This document shows positions 50,063 to 60,657 of a stretch of DNA of 64,000 bases, piece by piece (position 1 is the stretch's first letter; every line of letters starts with the position of its first letter). The position numbers and the translations under genes were made by a program. The DNA is from Anopheles merus (taxonomy: Eukaryota; Arthropoda; Insecta; Diptera; Culicidae), in NCBI RefSeq assembly GCF_017562075.2, contig NC_054084.1, positions 14,336,798 through 14,400,797 on the forward strand, in the 5' to 3' direction. The notes under the pieces were generated by a model. That model ran no database searches. It saw only the letters and a program-made list of their open reading frames with translations, and was not told the DNA's origin.

Positions 50063-53000
50063 TTACAGCTTCGCTTCCGTCTTGAGCAGCGGGGCCAGCT
50101 TCTGGGCCAGCATAATGTTGCCGGCAATCTTCAGCTTGCCCTTCATGAACGCGGTCTGGGGCTGCAGTTTGCCGAGCGCCAGCTCGATCATGTCCCCGTC
50201 GGCTATCGTCATGGTGGTGTCGGCCTTACCGCCACCCTGTACCGGGCCTTCGTACACCTTCGCGTTCTTCAGGTCGAGCACTGGGGGGGAACACAAACAC
50301 CAGAGAAAGACGTCGTTAGTATGGGAAAGAGTGACAGAATGAAAGCAACCGTGTGCGTGTGTATGTGTGCGTGTCACTGCAATCACTTACCCCACTCCTT
50401 GGCCACCTTGCCACCGCTGGTGATTTTGTACAGGAAGACCGCATTGATGGCCTTCGCCTTGGCCTCGTTCTCGGCCACGCGGTCCTTGATGCCGGCGAAC
50501 ACGGCATCGCTCTGCAGGTCAACGGCGGCAGTCATGTTCGGCTTGATGACGATCTGCTTGAAGTCTACGTACGCACCTGTAGGCGAAAGCGGCGATTAGA
50601 GCGAGCGAGTTCCGTTCCTGTCCTCGCGAACGTGGCAAGCTGAGTGTGCGCGTTGCGCGGTGCTATGATATCGAACGAACTTGGCTATTGCTTTGCCCGG
50701 CTTATCACACACCTCTTTCGTGTGCATGATAATCGTCGGGCTTTAAGGGGTGTTTGCACTTTTCGCTCGCCCCAACAAGGGCGCCCGCCCCTGCTACCCC
50801 TGCCCGCTGGTCAAAAGTCACCACTTTAAATAAATGCTACATCACTTCAGCGGTCCGTGGTCGCAGTAGGTTGATATGGTTCAACGTCGCTTATCGACAT
50901 CCATCCAAGCAAGCGTTAGCAAGCGACGAACCTGGAACGTAACCCCGCCTAATCTCAATGATTGCTTTATCGATTTCTCCTGCTACGGTAAACAACACAC
51001 GCACAAGTTAACTACCCCCTAGAGGGGGATGAACCAGTATGTCACCGCATGCCTCCCCAAATGAGGGGAGAAAACATACAATCACACCCACACATACAAT
51101 AAAACAGTTCATCCCCTTTTTAATCGTGCCCGGCACTTATCAGCCATCCGGCGAAGGGATAAAGGTCAACAATCGTTTACTTGCACAAAACAGCCACCCC
51201 AGCAATGCCGGAATGTGGAAAAGCGCAAAAAATAGCGTCAAAAGTACCCCATTTCAAGTGTCCGGGCATGTAATGTCGCTGGCAAGAAAGCTAGGGAAAC
51301 GCATAACCCCGTGCACGAAACTTACCGATCAAACCAAAGGCACAATAGTTTTGACCCACAACTTCGACCCAACGGACTTTGGCTGGCTGCTGCTGCACAG
51401 AAGGGCAATAAATTATGCAGAATAAAAACGTTCCAGAAACTACACCTTTTCACCCTTATCGCGGCGTGCAGAGAGAAAAAGGTGGAACCAAATGCCGACC
51501 TTTGTTTTGACAGCTGGGTTTCGCCCATGGAAGAAAAAACAAGAATCATTTTCGCCCATTTCGCTCGCTCGTCGTGCTGTTTGAGTTGTCACGAAAGTGA
51601 TGGTGGTTTTCAATGTTCACATTTTTAAATATTAATGGCTTGGCATTACCATGCTTATTTGATATTCATAAACACCATTCGTTCTTGTAATACTGACCAG
51701 TTAACACCAGTGCTGCAAAATGTCATGAGCATCACGAGATGTTCACCAACGAAAACAATGAACATATCCGTGGTTGCTTGTTGTTCATTACTGATACTCA
51801 ATGAAAGTGCGTTATGACATGCTGAACGCGACGGGCGAGGGCTTGAGTCAATCGCGAAACTCTGACTGACAAGGCTATTCATGATTTTTTCTGGCTGTGA
51901 ACAGTGCTGTCAAGAGCCACTGTTTCAGTCACCAACACTCATGACTGAAACGAAGCTCAAATCAGCTCACGTACACAGCTGAGATGATCAGGAATATGAC
52001 TCATACAGTTGGAGGATCAATCACATGCTTGGTGACATTTTGTTCAGCACCCAACTCTTGATCACTCACTTGGTCATGTCATTTTTTGTTGGTGATAATC
52101 ACAACATTCTTAAAATATACTTGGCTTATGGTCCCAATCAGCAAAATGGGCATGGTTCCTCGCTTTGTCTAGTTAGCCTGTCGGGTCAAACAGAGCGAGA
52201 AACCATGCTCATTTTGTTTCTTGGAACCACACGCACGCAACGCATATCTCCCATACCTATCGTAATGATCACCGACAGAAAATGTCACGACCAAGTGAAT
52301 GACCTGGATTTGGCTGCACAAAATGTCACCAAGCATGTGACAGTCTCAACAAATGTTTGAGTCTCACATCTGATCATCACAGTAGAGCTCGTGACGCTGA
52401 CATGATTTTATTTCAGCCGGAATTTCTAATGACTATATCAGATCAGAACTGATCACAGTAAAAAAAAGTCATGACATAAAAAAAGTCATGATTGGTCACA
52501 AAAATGTCATGAAGCATGCTTTGATCACACCAATAGTTTTGCGTATCACCTCTGATTATAACAATCAAGTACATGTATGGGTGGATTTTGTTTCAGTCAG
52601 ATTTTTTATGGCATTGACAGTGACATTTTGCACCACTGGTTAACGCTAACGACAATTTCGGCCCAAAAAAAAATTGTTAAAGCACTCAAAAACAACTCAA
52701 TTTTAAATATGGGCAATTTGAACAACATAAGTTAAATCTAAAATTCCTTAAAAAACAAAGCAACACACCTTTTTCGATCACTAGTATGGAGTTTTTCTGA
52801 TTGAAAACGCTAAAAGCTAGCTTTTTATAGGCAGCAAAACTATGATGTGTTTTGCGCTAGCGTGCAGGAGAGTAACTATCGTAATTAGACACGGGTGTAC
52901 GCTGCAGTGATCTCTCCACCGGCTTGACTGCTATTAATCCCCTTCCACACAGCCCAACACTCAGCGCGCAGGTACACTTGCCGTTACACAACACCGTTTA

Positions 53001-55030
53001 CGCACACCACCATTACATACCGTGTCTCCCTCTCTCCATGCCCATTGCGTAAAACAACCGCCGGAAAAGATCGCGATATTAAGCAAGATTCCACTTACCC
53101 GATAGCACCTCCGTACTCGTCTCCACCACGACCGTGCGGAAGCAGACCCGGTTGTTCGGCTCCTTCCACATGTCCACGCGCAACGTTTGACCCGGCAGGA
53201 CCGGTTTGGAGAAGCGCACCTTGGCCGCCCGGAACAGGGACGGATCGTCACCGCCGAACTGCTTCAGCACCGCCTTCACCGAGACGCCCATCGTGCAGAG
53301 GCCGTGCAGGATCGGCACCTTGTAGCCGGCGATGGCCGAAAAGCTCGGATCGATGTGCATCGGGTTCAGGTCGCCGGACAGCCGGTATACGGCGGCCTGG
53401 TTCTGGTGCGTCGGCACCTCCACCGACGCGTCCGGCGAACGCTTTGGGTTGGGCACGAGCGGTTTCACCTCGGGGCCTGCCTTCGTTTTGCCGTTAAAGT
53501 TGCCGGCGCCGACGACAAAGGTGGAGCTCTGGTTGCGGGCGATAAGTGTGCCCTGCTCGTCGTACGAGTCGGACTGCGTGATGACGAGCGCGCCGGACTT
53601 TTTGTCCACCACGTCCAGCACGGTCGAGGTGGTCGTTAGGACGCCCTCGGTGGCCGGTGCTTCGAACAGCTCGATGTACTGCTCACCGTGCAGGATCTGG
53701 ACAGTTGGGGGGAAGAAAAATTTCAAGTTAGATAACTATACACTTATTTGGGGACGGTTTGAGGGGCAGACTCCTTTACATTAGTAAGATCAAACGTGGT
53801 GTGCTTGATGGCGGACGCAGTCAGGCTCGAGCCCATCACGGCGAGCAACCCGGGCAGGATGAAGAACGTGGGCAGCACGGCAAACTCCGGATTGTTTTCG
53901 TACAGGAACTTCAGATCGGTCGGATCAGTAACGGACGCACCGACGCCGAGCGCGTACAGGATCGCATCCTTAAACCCGTACCGGAACGTTTCCGTCACCG
54001 AGTTTTCATTGTTCTGGCCGTCGCGCAGCTTCTCCAGCACGCCGACCAGGCTTAGGCTTGCCTCGCCGATCGCGTTCAGACGCTTCGCCTCCGACATGTC
54101 CGTCACCCGGTTCCACACCTGCTGCACGTACTCGGGCGACACGTCCTCGTCGATCGAGGTGCGCAGCACGCAGCCCCTGCCCCGCACAAAGTGCACCTTG
54201 GTCGCCCAGCCGGCCGCACTTTCGATGATGGCGCCGGTGTCTTCGCACGACTCGTGGCACAGGTACGCCACTACCGGGGCAATCAGCTTTGGTTCTGGAA
54301 AGGGGCAAAACAATTAGACCAGAAGACCTGGAAGACGAAAAAATGCAGTTGTTTTTTTTTGCCACAACTTACTAAGCTCATTGAACAGAATCTCCGGTAG
54401 GATGCCCTCCGTCATGCGGGAGGCCGCCGTCGGCACGATCACATTGCACTGGATGTTGTTCTTCGCGCCCTCGATCGCGACCGTGTTCGCCAGCCCGACC
54501 AGCCCCAGCTTGGCCGCACTGTAGTTCGCCTGCCCGAAGTTGCCGTACACGCCCGAATTGCTCGATGTCATGATGATGCGGCCATAGTTTTGCTTCTTCA
54601 TCACCGGCCAGGCCGCGCGCGTCGTCAGGAAGCTGCCCTTCAGGTGCACATCGTGGATCAGGTTCCAGTCCTCGTCCGAGATGCGGGCCAGGCTGCGGTC
54701 GCGCAGAATGCCCGCATTGTTCACCAGCACATCGATCCGGCCAAAGTTCTCCAGCGCCGTCTGCACGATCTTGTCGCCCTCGACGACCGAGTTGTAGTCC
54801 GGCACGGCGACGCCACCGGCGGCACGGATCTCCTCCACCACCTTGTCGGCGGCGTTCGATTTGCCCTGGCCGTGGAAATTGCCGCCCAGGTCGTTCACAA
54901 CGACCTTTGCACCGCGCGACGCAAACAGCAGCGCGTACTCGCGGCCGAGCCCGGCGCCTGCTCCGGTCACCACCACGACCCGTCCATCGTAGCGAAGTTG
55001 CTTTGATGCGTTTTCCTTCGGTGCAACCAT
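50063..55030 (-). CDS. Mfe2: Peroxisomal multifunctional enzyme type 2 (17-beta-HSD4 / D-bifunctional protein), five coding exons, 724 aa
   Basis: Catalyses the hydration and (3R)-hydroxyacyl-CoA dehydrogenation steps of peroxisomal fatty acid beta-oxidation. Exons (minus strand): 55030-54373, 54294-53780, 53696-53099, 50576-50391 and 50280-50063. Splice borders are GT/AG and phases join to 2,175 nt; the human protein is 736 aa. The N-terminal short-chain dehydrogenase has TGAGAGLG (22-29), NNAG (104-107) and the catalytic set S157, Y170, K174. The middle hydratase-2 hot-dog domain carries the RLSGDLNPMHID signature with D500, N502 and H505. An SCP2-like sterol/lipid carrier domain (about 600-724) closes the protein, which ends in AKL, a type 1 peroxisomal targeting signal. 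The large intron 3 falls at the hydratase/SCP2 boundary. The start is the ATG at 55030. Codon use is strongly GC-rich at third positions. Confidence 0.96.
50577..53098 (-). other. Third intron of Mfe2 (2.5 kb) with a transposon
   Basis: Donor GTAAGT at 53098, acceptor CTACAG ending at 50577 on the minus strand. The other introns of the gene are 78, 83 and 110 bases, so this one is exceptional. More than a third of it is the hAT-like element at 51,708-52,638. Nothing else was recognised in the remainder. Confidence 0.8.
51708..52638. mobile_element. Non-autonomous hAT-like transposon, 931 bp, with 8-bp target duplication
   Basis: The left end CAGTGCTGCAAAATGTCA and the inverted right end CAGTGGTGCAAAATGTCA match in 17 of 18 bases. 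The flanking octamers are GTTAACAC (51700-51707) and GTTAACGC (52639-52646), 7 of 8 identical, as expected for hAT target-site duplications. The interior is rich in repeated TCATGA/GTCACA motifs (many TCATGA, GTCATG and TGATCA-like words), which may be subterminal transposase sites. No transposase frame of useful size exists, so it would need a transposase supplied elsewhere. It sits within Mfe2 intron 3. Confidence 0.85.
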
Positions 55031-55860
55031 TGTGTGTTTGTGTTACTTTCTGCGGAGAAGAAGAATGGACACAAAAATGAGAAGCAAAGCACGAACTTCC
55101 GAAAGGGTCAAAGATTCACTTTCAAGCTGGTAGTTCAGCCTGTTGCTTAAATGCAATCTTGTTGATAAAGTGTATAACAACCAAGAACAATAAATAAGTC
55201 GTCCCACTTATCTTAACTGATAACAGTAAGCAACCGACAAGAAAACAACAAACCCTACGCGACGCAGCTCGTATACATTTGCAAGTCATTTAAAGCTCCC
55301 CTATGCGCTGAAGGGGGCTCATTAAGATGCAGATAGCACCGAGGGAAGAAGATCCACGAAAAAGAGAAATGTGTAAAAGTAATGTCGACGATCTTGCACT
55401 ACAATTCACCTAAGCGATGTGGGTATGTGTGTATAATTACCGTAAATTACAAACTGTTGTTTAAACTTTTACCACCACAAACTATCTTGTCTGATATTTA
55501 TCTAATTGTGCTATTTAATAGCTTATTAGTAATTTCACTTTACACAACTAATAACAAACAACAAACAAAAAACAATACGACGAGTCGCAACAACACGTCC
55601 GTACGAAAACAATCGAGAAGCACGAATGAATGGGGAGTGCACGGTAACGCAAGGTTAGCTCACAAAGCGTACCCATCCGCCATGTTAGAAAGAGAAATTT
55701 AAATTGACGGTTAATCACCGTACCCCGCTGAACACTCAACGCTGTTCGATTCGCTTCTTTTTACTGTTTTAAATACAAACATAGCAACATTTGAATCGAT
55801 TCGGTCCTATACGTTTCTTCCTCTTTTTGACTATTCGCTGTGTTTGTGTGTTTTGTTGGA
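55031..55860 (-). promoter_or_regulatory. 5-prime flank of Mfe2 with a candidate 5-prime UTR splice acceptor
   Basis: Reading the minus strand toward the ATG, the tract TTCTTCTTCTCCGCAG ends at 55050, 20 bases before the ATG at 55030. It looks like a splice acceptor for an intron in the 5-prime UTR. The upstream non-coding exon and transcription start were not identified. The rest is AT-rich DNA without recognisable genes. Confidence 0.4.
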
Positions 55861-56400
55861 GGCAAATCCACCACCGACCAAATGTTTCCTCTACGGCAGA
55901 TCCTCCAGAAGTGCCGAGAACGCCAGATCCCTACGCACCACCGACTTCGACTTCAAGGCGGCCTACGACACCATAGACCGGAATAAGCTATGCAACATCA
56001 TCACATCATCAGCAGCGAAATCCGGAGACGCATTGTTCAGGGGAATCGTGCATACTATGTGCTTCACCGACTGCTGAGATTCAGAAGACTTCGAGCCTTC
56101 GAACTTCGGAGCGGAGGATACAAACGTTCTGGGCGTGTTTGAGTTACGCATCCTCCAGACCATCTTTGGCGGTATGTTCGAGCATGGAGGGTGGAGAAGA
56201 AGGATGAACTATGAGCTTGCTGAGCGAACCGAACATCCTGACGGTGGCAAAGGCTGGCAGGATACGATGGCTAGGGCATGTCATGAGGATGCCGGACTCA
56301 TGCCTCACCAAGAAGAACTCGATGGTTGGATCAGGTGATGCGAGACCTGTCGGAGATCGTGTGTCTACATGGATGACTATCAATCTTCTTCATCAATTGA
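55860..56400 (+). pseudogene. Decayed non-LTR retrotransposon reverse-transcriptase fragment
   Basis: Pieces of a LINE reverse transcriptase can be read in successive frames. STTDQMFPLRQILQKC (from about 55867) is followed after a frameshift by DFKAAYDTIDRNKL (about 55948-55989). The central RT core, including the metal-binding box, is missing. C-terminal motifs follow near 56135-56214 (ILQTIFGG, then WRRRMNYEL), and after another shift RIRWLGHVMRMPD near 56250-56290. The order matches RTE/BovB-like or related endonuclease-type LINEs of insects; the exact clade is uncertain. The frameshifts and internal deletion make it non-functional. It sits between Mfe2 and the GSTCD-like gene. Confidence 0.78.
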
Positions 56401-56697
56401 TCAACCACAATACCCGTTAACTATATTCGTGGATGAATTTGAACTTCCCCACGCCTCTAAAGTGACTAGATTTCAGGTAGAAGAACCAGAAGTGCCAGTT
56501 CAGGATGCTACATTAGTTCTCAAATACAACAATTTCAGTAACATCAATACACTGATGTTATGAATTTTCCTTCTATTCTTCTGTATATAGTCATTATTCT
56601 AGATTTTCTAGCTACATTTCTTCAGCTTTATTGAACCATCGTTCACCGTACCATTGCTTTATCAAAATCGTCTTTTACCCTGCTCCTTAAGTGCATT
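56401..56697 (-). terminator. 3-prime flank of the GSTCD-like gene with poly(A) signal
   Basis: On the minus strand a canonical AATAAA lies at 56632-56627, about 66 bases after the stop codon that ends at 56698. This gives a compact 3-prime UTR. No ORF of interest is present. Confidence 0.65.
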
Positions 56698-58530
56698 TCA
56701 TCTCATATCCCCCTCACCATAGATCCCAACCAGGAGCCGATTCTTGGGCGTACAGCTTTCATCCTTCAATCGCTTGCGCAACACCTTGTACCCGAGCTCT
56801 TCGGCACGTAGCGCCCGGTCCCGATCGATCACGTCCATGCAGTAGAAACCCTGGTGCGCTTTCGCCACATTCGTCCTGTCGCTGGCCAGATCGTGCGTCT
56901 GGTCCGCACAGTGCGCAACGCAGAAGTACTCTTTCAGCGCCAACTCCGACTCGCGAAACAGGCGACTCCTCGGGTACGTCACATGCTCGATGTTGTACAG
57001 CTTGCCGTAACAGCACGGACAGCTAACAAAGTGTGCCCGGTGGGCGAAGCACTTCTCCAGCACGATATCGGTCGCGACACCACACGCGTGCAGCGAGACG
57101 CCGATATCGAAGCGGGCCGTAAAGTAGTCCAAATTGCACTGGAAAAACACCACATTGTGAAGGGCAAGCCGTTCCACACGCTCCATCGCCCGCTGCTGCG
57201 ATTCCTCCTTGTTCTCCAGCAGATAGACGGTGCAGCGAGGCAGCAGATGAGCAAGCAGTATACCGAGGTGTCCCGTGCCGGAGCAAAAGTCCACGATAAT
57301 CGCACCATCGGTGGCCAGCCGCATTACCTCGTTGACTAAGCTTTCCAGCTGATGGCGCTTGCGCAGTATGCGAGCGGGTGGCAGCTTGCCGCCCTCCGGT
57401 CTCGCCTCAACCGGTACCGTGTCCCACTCGAACCGGTTCGCCTCCCAATCGTTCACCGCGCTACCGATGTCGGTGGGGATCCGGTCGACTTTGCGCAGAA
57501 TGTCCAACACCTCGGCCTGGTTCGTTGTCAGCACTTGGTCGCCCTTCAGGTTCAGCTTCTTGGTGTCGGATTTGTACAGGCTGAATTCTTGTGGTATTTC
57601 CAGCACCAGCGCATCACAGCCCGAGAGTGCAGTCAGTAAAGAACAGTTTTGTGCCGTCGGTAGCACTTCATTGCACATTCGATGGAGCCGCCCTTCGTCG
57701 TGCTTAGCAACGCGCTCCATCCACCCCGAAAGGTTAGGCACCTTCGCACGCAGCAAAGCGTTCGTAAGCCGACGCTCAACCAACTCAAAGCAGATGTACA
57801 GCATTAAATCGGCCAGCGTTTTTTCGTACCCTTCCGCAAACTTATGGTTGGCGTGAAAGTCAAACTGCTGCTCAGCGCTGGCCAGCTTGCGGTGCTCCTC
57901 TTCGGACGAGATGCGCACATTGTTCACAAGATTGATCAGTTTGTAAATGTTGTGCGATTTCAGTGGCTGCACAAGATGGCTTTCCAGCTGTCCTATTTCC
58001 GCCGGAAGCTGGCTATCATTGACACCGAGCTTGAGCACCTCCTCCACACACCGCACCATATCAAGCTCGCAGAACTTCGTCCACAGGGAAGCGTCCGCCG
58101 GGGCCACGAGCGTATTTCCCTTGAAACCAAGCAATCCGGCGGAACTTTTCGTAGCCGCTACGTGCTGCTTGGTTAATCGCCGACAAACGCCACACAGTCC
58201 GGACACAATCGTATTGATCCGCTCGATAGCGATCGAGGGAAGCTGACAGAATAGAGCCGGATCGTCCGGCAGCGGTGCGGCGTCGGTGAAAAACGCCGAC
58301 GCTTCCACACTCGAGGTAGGAAGCACAATGCGTAGAACATTGGTGGTCGCTTTGCATTGCACAAAGTGTACCACAACGTCCGTGGGGTTAAGTTCTAGGT
58401 AGCGGTACAGCACCAGCACGATGTAGCTTTCGAGCGGAACGTCCAAAGCTCGGACGGAGTGCTGCGCACCGGTCACACACCCACCCTCCGTGCTGGGTAG
58501 CAGTCGATAGTACTTAAGGTAAAGCTTCAT
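56698..58530 (-). CDS. GSTCD: GSTCD-type methyltransferase-like protein, intronless, 610 aa
   Basis: Homologue of glutathione S-transferase C-terminal domain-containing protein, whose biochemical role is poorly defined. The N-terminal half (about 1-330) has the helical GST-C-like region with dispersed conserved stretches. The C-terminal half is a Rossmann methyltransferase fold with the SAM-binding loop D414-F-C-S-G-T-G-H-L-G423, SLHACGVATD, and a CPCCYGKL block near 504-511, typical of the Methyltransf_32 group. RNA methylation has been suggested for such proteins, but activity cannot be read from sequence. Human GSTCD is about 633 aa, so this copy is full length. The first in-frame ATG is at 58530; upstream the frame is open only through a GTG that overlaps the preceding JTB stop. 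The single long exon starts 43 bases after that stop. Confidence 0.9.
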   Translation of the reverse strand: MKLYLKYYRLLPSTEGGCVTGAQHSVRALDVPLESYIVLVLYRYLELNPTDVVVHFVQCKATTNVLRIVLPTSSVEASAFFTDAAPLPDDPALFCQLPSIAIERINTIVSGLCGVCRRLTKQHVAATKSSAGLLGFKGNTLVAPADASLWTKFCELDMVRCVEEVLKLGVNDSQLPAEIGQLESHLVQPLKSHNIYKLINLVNNVRISSEEEHRKLASAEQQFDFHANHKFAEGYEKTLADLMLYICFELVERRLTNALLRAKVPNLSGWMERVAKHDEGRLHRMCNEVLPTAQNCSLLTALSGCDALVLEIPQEFSLYKSDTKKLNLKGDQVLTTNQAEVLDILRKVDRIPTDIGSAVNDWEANRFEWDTVPVEARPEGGKLPPARILRKRHQLESLVNEVMRLATDGAIIVDFCSGTGHLGILLAHLLPRCTVYLLENKEESQQRAMERVERLALHNVVFFQCNLDYFTARFDIGVSLHACGVATDIVLEKCFAHRAHFVSCPCCYGKLYNIEHVTYPRSRLFRESELALKEYFCVAHCADQTHDLASDRTNVAKAHQGFYCMDVIDRDRALRAEELGYKVLRKRLKDESCTPKNRLLVGIYGEGDMR

Positions 58531-58573
58531 CGTCGTAGTCGTCTGGTGGAAGCGGGGGTACGTACGCGAACTC

Positions 58574-59255
58574 CTATGCACCTAGCTCCCGCTGGATCTT
58601 CAGCATAGTCCGTCGGTTCAGTGTCTTTTGCCGCAGAAAGGAAACGGCTGCGGAAAGTGTGCCGATGATGGTTAGCGAAATTTGAAACGACCAGTAGTGC
58701 CGCTCGTCTAGCCACGCGACCCGATCACAGCTGCACAAAGGGATTGGAAGAAAAAAGGGGACATGTTTACTACTTCCTTTACTGCTTTCCGCACGTTCTT
58801 CCCAGTCCTTACCTTCGCGTGACGATTTCTCCGCCGATACACTTCAGCACCTCCTTGTTGTGGGTGTGGACGCAGACGCCCTGGGATTTGCTCGCGATCT
58901 CGAACGCCGTGCACGGATGGCAGTCCTTGATCACCTCGTACGTTTCGCGCTGCCAGCAGGTGGAATTATTCTCGATCACAAACTCCTGCCGACGGGAGCC
59001 CGCCTTCATCCATTTGGATTCGATGATCAGCACAACTATCGTTAGTCTAGCGGGTTTTGGGGTTGGGCAAACGAAGGGTAAGCGCGAGGATGGATTTGGT
59101 GGTTACGAATCGATCCGCCGTCGTGCGTGCGTGCGTGTATGACGAAATATACGCTTGGGTAAATCGGATACGAGGCTCCGCGAAGGTAAACAAACTTACA
59201 GTATGAGGCAGCTGATTCCAAACACCATACGCTTTTTGGAGAGGTTTTCTATCAT
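58574..59255 (-). CDS. JTB: JTB (jumping translocation breakpoint) membrane protein, three exons, 148 aa
   Basis: Small single-pass membrane protein of the JTB family, linked in vertebrates to mitochondria and cytokinesis. Exons (minus strand): 59255-59200, 59046-58813 and 58730-58574. Borders GTAAGT/CTAG and GTAAGG/GCAG are in matching phase 2, giving 447 nt including TAG. An N-terminal hydrophobic signal/anchor (residues 10-26) is followed by a cysteine-rich luminal domain with the family pattern CW..E..EV..DC.PC, an N-glycosylation site (NST), and a transmembrane helix at about 112-129. A short basic tail ending in KIQRELGA follows, like the charged tail of human JTB (146 aa). The start ATG at 59255 precedes the hydrophobic segment; a second ATG lies nine codons later. 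The 5-prime UTR was not defined. Confidence 0.92.
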
Positions 59256-59449
59256 GGTTGTGTTGCGGATGAGTGAAAGGGTAACAAACGGGGCAAGAGA
59301 TAAGCAAGGTGGCCAATTCTTTACAGCAAAATTCACAACTCCCGAACGGCAGGAATGTGCTCTGCGTGAGCAATGTTTTCCACTTTCTCCTTTTGGGCTT
59401 CTTTCACTCACCTGTTAAAATGACAGAACAGGGAGGGCATGGAACTTAG

Positions 59450-60072
59450 GCGGCGCTCTATTACACATAGGTAACATAGGTTACTGTACCAGATTTCAAT
59501 AGGCTGGTGCAGCAATACAGGTGTCCCCCGAGTTACGACCCCCTCGAGTTACGACGATTCGCAGATACGACGATTTTGATTTTGACAGTGAAAAGTTGTC
59601 ATCGAGAAGAAATTGAGGTATATTTTTGAATTTCTGAGCTGATAACCGTTACACACAAATTTCCAAAGATTCCACAACTACCCGATATTGAATATCTATA
59701 TCGTGTAAACGACTTTTTGTGTAAAATTAATACATTATCGAACATTGTTTCAAATAAAAACACGATATCATAGATTTCGACTCTTCAACTTCGGTTATAA
59801 ACTTTACATTGACAGATATTCGACATACGACTTTTTCGACTTACGCCTTGCGTTGGGACTTTTTTTCGGTCCCATATACAGTCGTATCTCGGGGGACACC
59901 TGTATCACAAAACTGCTGATACATTTTAAATTATTTTCGATGAAAGTAGTATTATTTTGTTTGCCATTTCAAAGAAGAAGAAACGCTTTGAAATGTGACA
60001 TGTTCGAGGCGGTAGTTGTCAAATTGAACCTGTCATATACCGAACATTTCCATTTATTTCAGAGCGCCGCCT
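59450..60072. mobile_element. Candidate larger inverted-repeat element hosting a nested MITE
   Basis: AGGCGGCGCTCT at 59450-59461 is the perfect reverse complement of AGAGCGCCGCCT at 60061-60072. The inverted match stops there and no target duplication is evident. The enclosed DNA carries the 385-bp TA-type MITE. Either an older element received a MITE, or the 12-bp inverse is coincidental. Confidence 0.35.
59518..59902. mobile_element. TA-type MITE, CAGGTGTCCCCCGAG ends, 385 bp
   Basis: The left end CAGGTGTCCCCCGAGTTACG and the inverted right end CAGGTGTCCCCCGAGATACG differ at one base, and the match continues as AC. Perfect TA duplications lie at 59516-59517 and 59903-59904. Subterminal GATACGACGATTTTGA and TTCGACATACGAC repeats flank an AT-rich core. 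There is no transposase. TA duplication and the CAG start fit the pogo/Tc1-mariner group. Confidence 0.88.
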
Positions 60073-60490
60073 CAGCGATATGTTTCCGACCAACAATGTT
60101 GCTCGCAACAACATTAGACCAACAAGTCGAGAAACGCGTAAATTCGGGTACAGACTGTTATGTCTTACTAACAGTTTAGTAGCTGCCGTCCAGCAGCGGT
60201 GTATAACGAAGTTTGGGATGTGTACGTAGCTGGTAAGACTACAATTGTTTATATTTTAATCCAAAGATTGCTTTTCCCTATGCAGTCCGTTATATCCAGT
60301 AATCAAACTTGCAAGTTGTTGTTGATGTTCGAAAATTACAGCAACTTTGAGTTGTGCGCCATTGTGCAGGAGGTTCTGAGATTGAAAATCTACTTCCCTC
60401 TCGCACGCAAGTAAATTATTGCAAGTTTAGCAAACATTCCTTCCTCACCCCTTTCTAGGACCGAATAAGGCCTTAACTCCCCTTCAATAC

Positions 60491-60654
60491 TGTGGTGATT
60501 ACAATATCGAGCAGAACGGCTATTCCGGATCGGATTAACTCGTACCGATTGGATACCAATCCCGACCGATCGGGCGGCTGTCAAACGGAGGATGACGAAC
60601 AAGATTATTCATGTATGGAAGCCATCGAGAGCAGACGCGATCTACGGTACCACA
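60491..60654 (+). repeat. 5-prime LTR of the mag-type retrotransposon, 164 bp
   Basis: Begins TGTGGTGATT and ends GGTACCACA, so the ends form the short TGTGGT/ACCACA inverted repeat typical of LTRs. It stops three bases before a perfect tRNA primer site. The 3-prime LTR lies beyond the window, so the left boundary rests on the inverted termini and the 5-bp flank (AATAC) could not be tested as a duplication. Confidence 0.7.
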
Positions 60655-60657
60655 AAT

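Larger units (their letters stand above)
59256..60490. other. Intergenic region between JTB and the LTR retrotransposon
   Basis: Contains the 5-prime flank of JTB (59,256-59,449) and a candidate composite element (59,450-60,072) that includes a clear TA-type MITE. AT-rich DNA up to the LTR follows. No gene was supported. Confidence 0.6.

Noticed and set aside
53045..54055. Plus-strand frames of 98-173 codons across 53.0-54.3 kb
   Set aside because: They are antisense shadows of the GC-rich Mfe2 exons.
56691..58246. Plus-strand frames of 95-165 codons across 56.7-58.2 kb
   Set aside because: They are antisense shadows of the GSTCD-like exon.
58530..58581. 17-residue N-terminal extension of the GSTCD-like protein from 58581
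   Set aside because: The codon there is GTG and overlaps the JTB stop. The first ATG, at 58530, begins the conserved-looking sequence.
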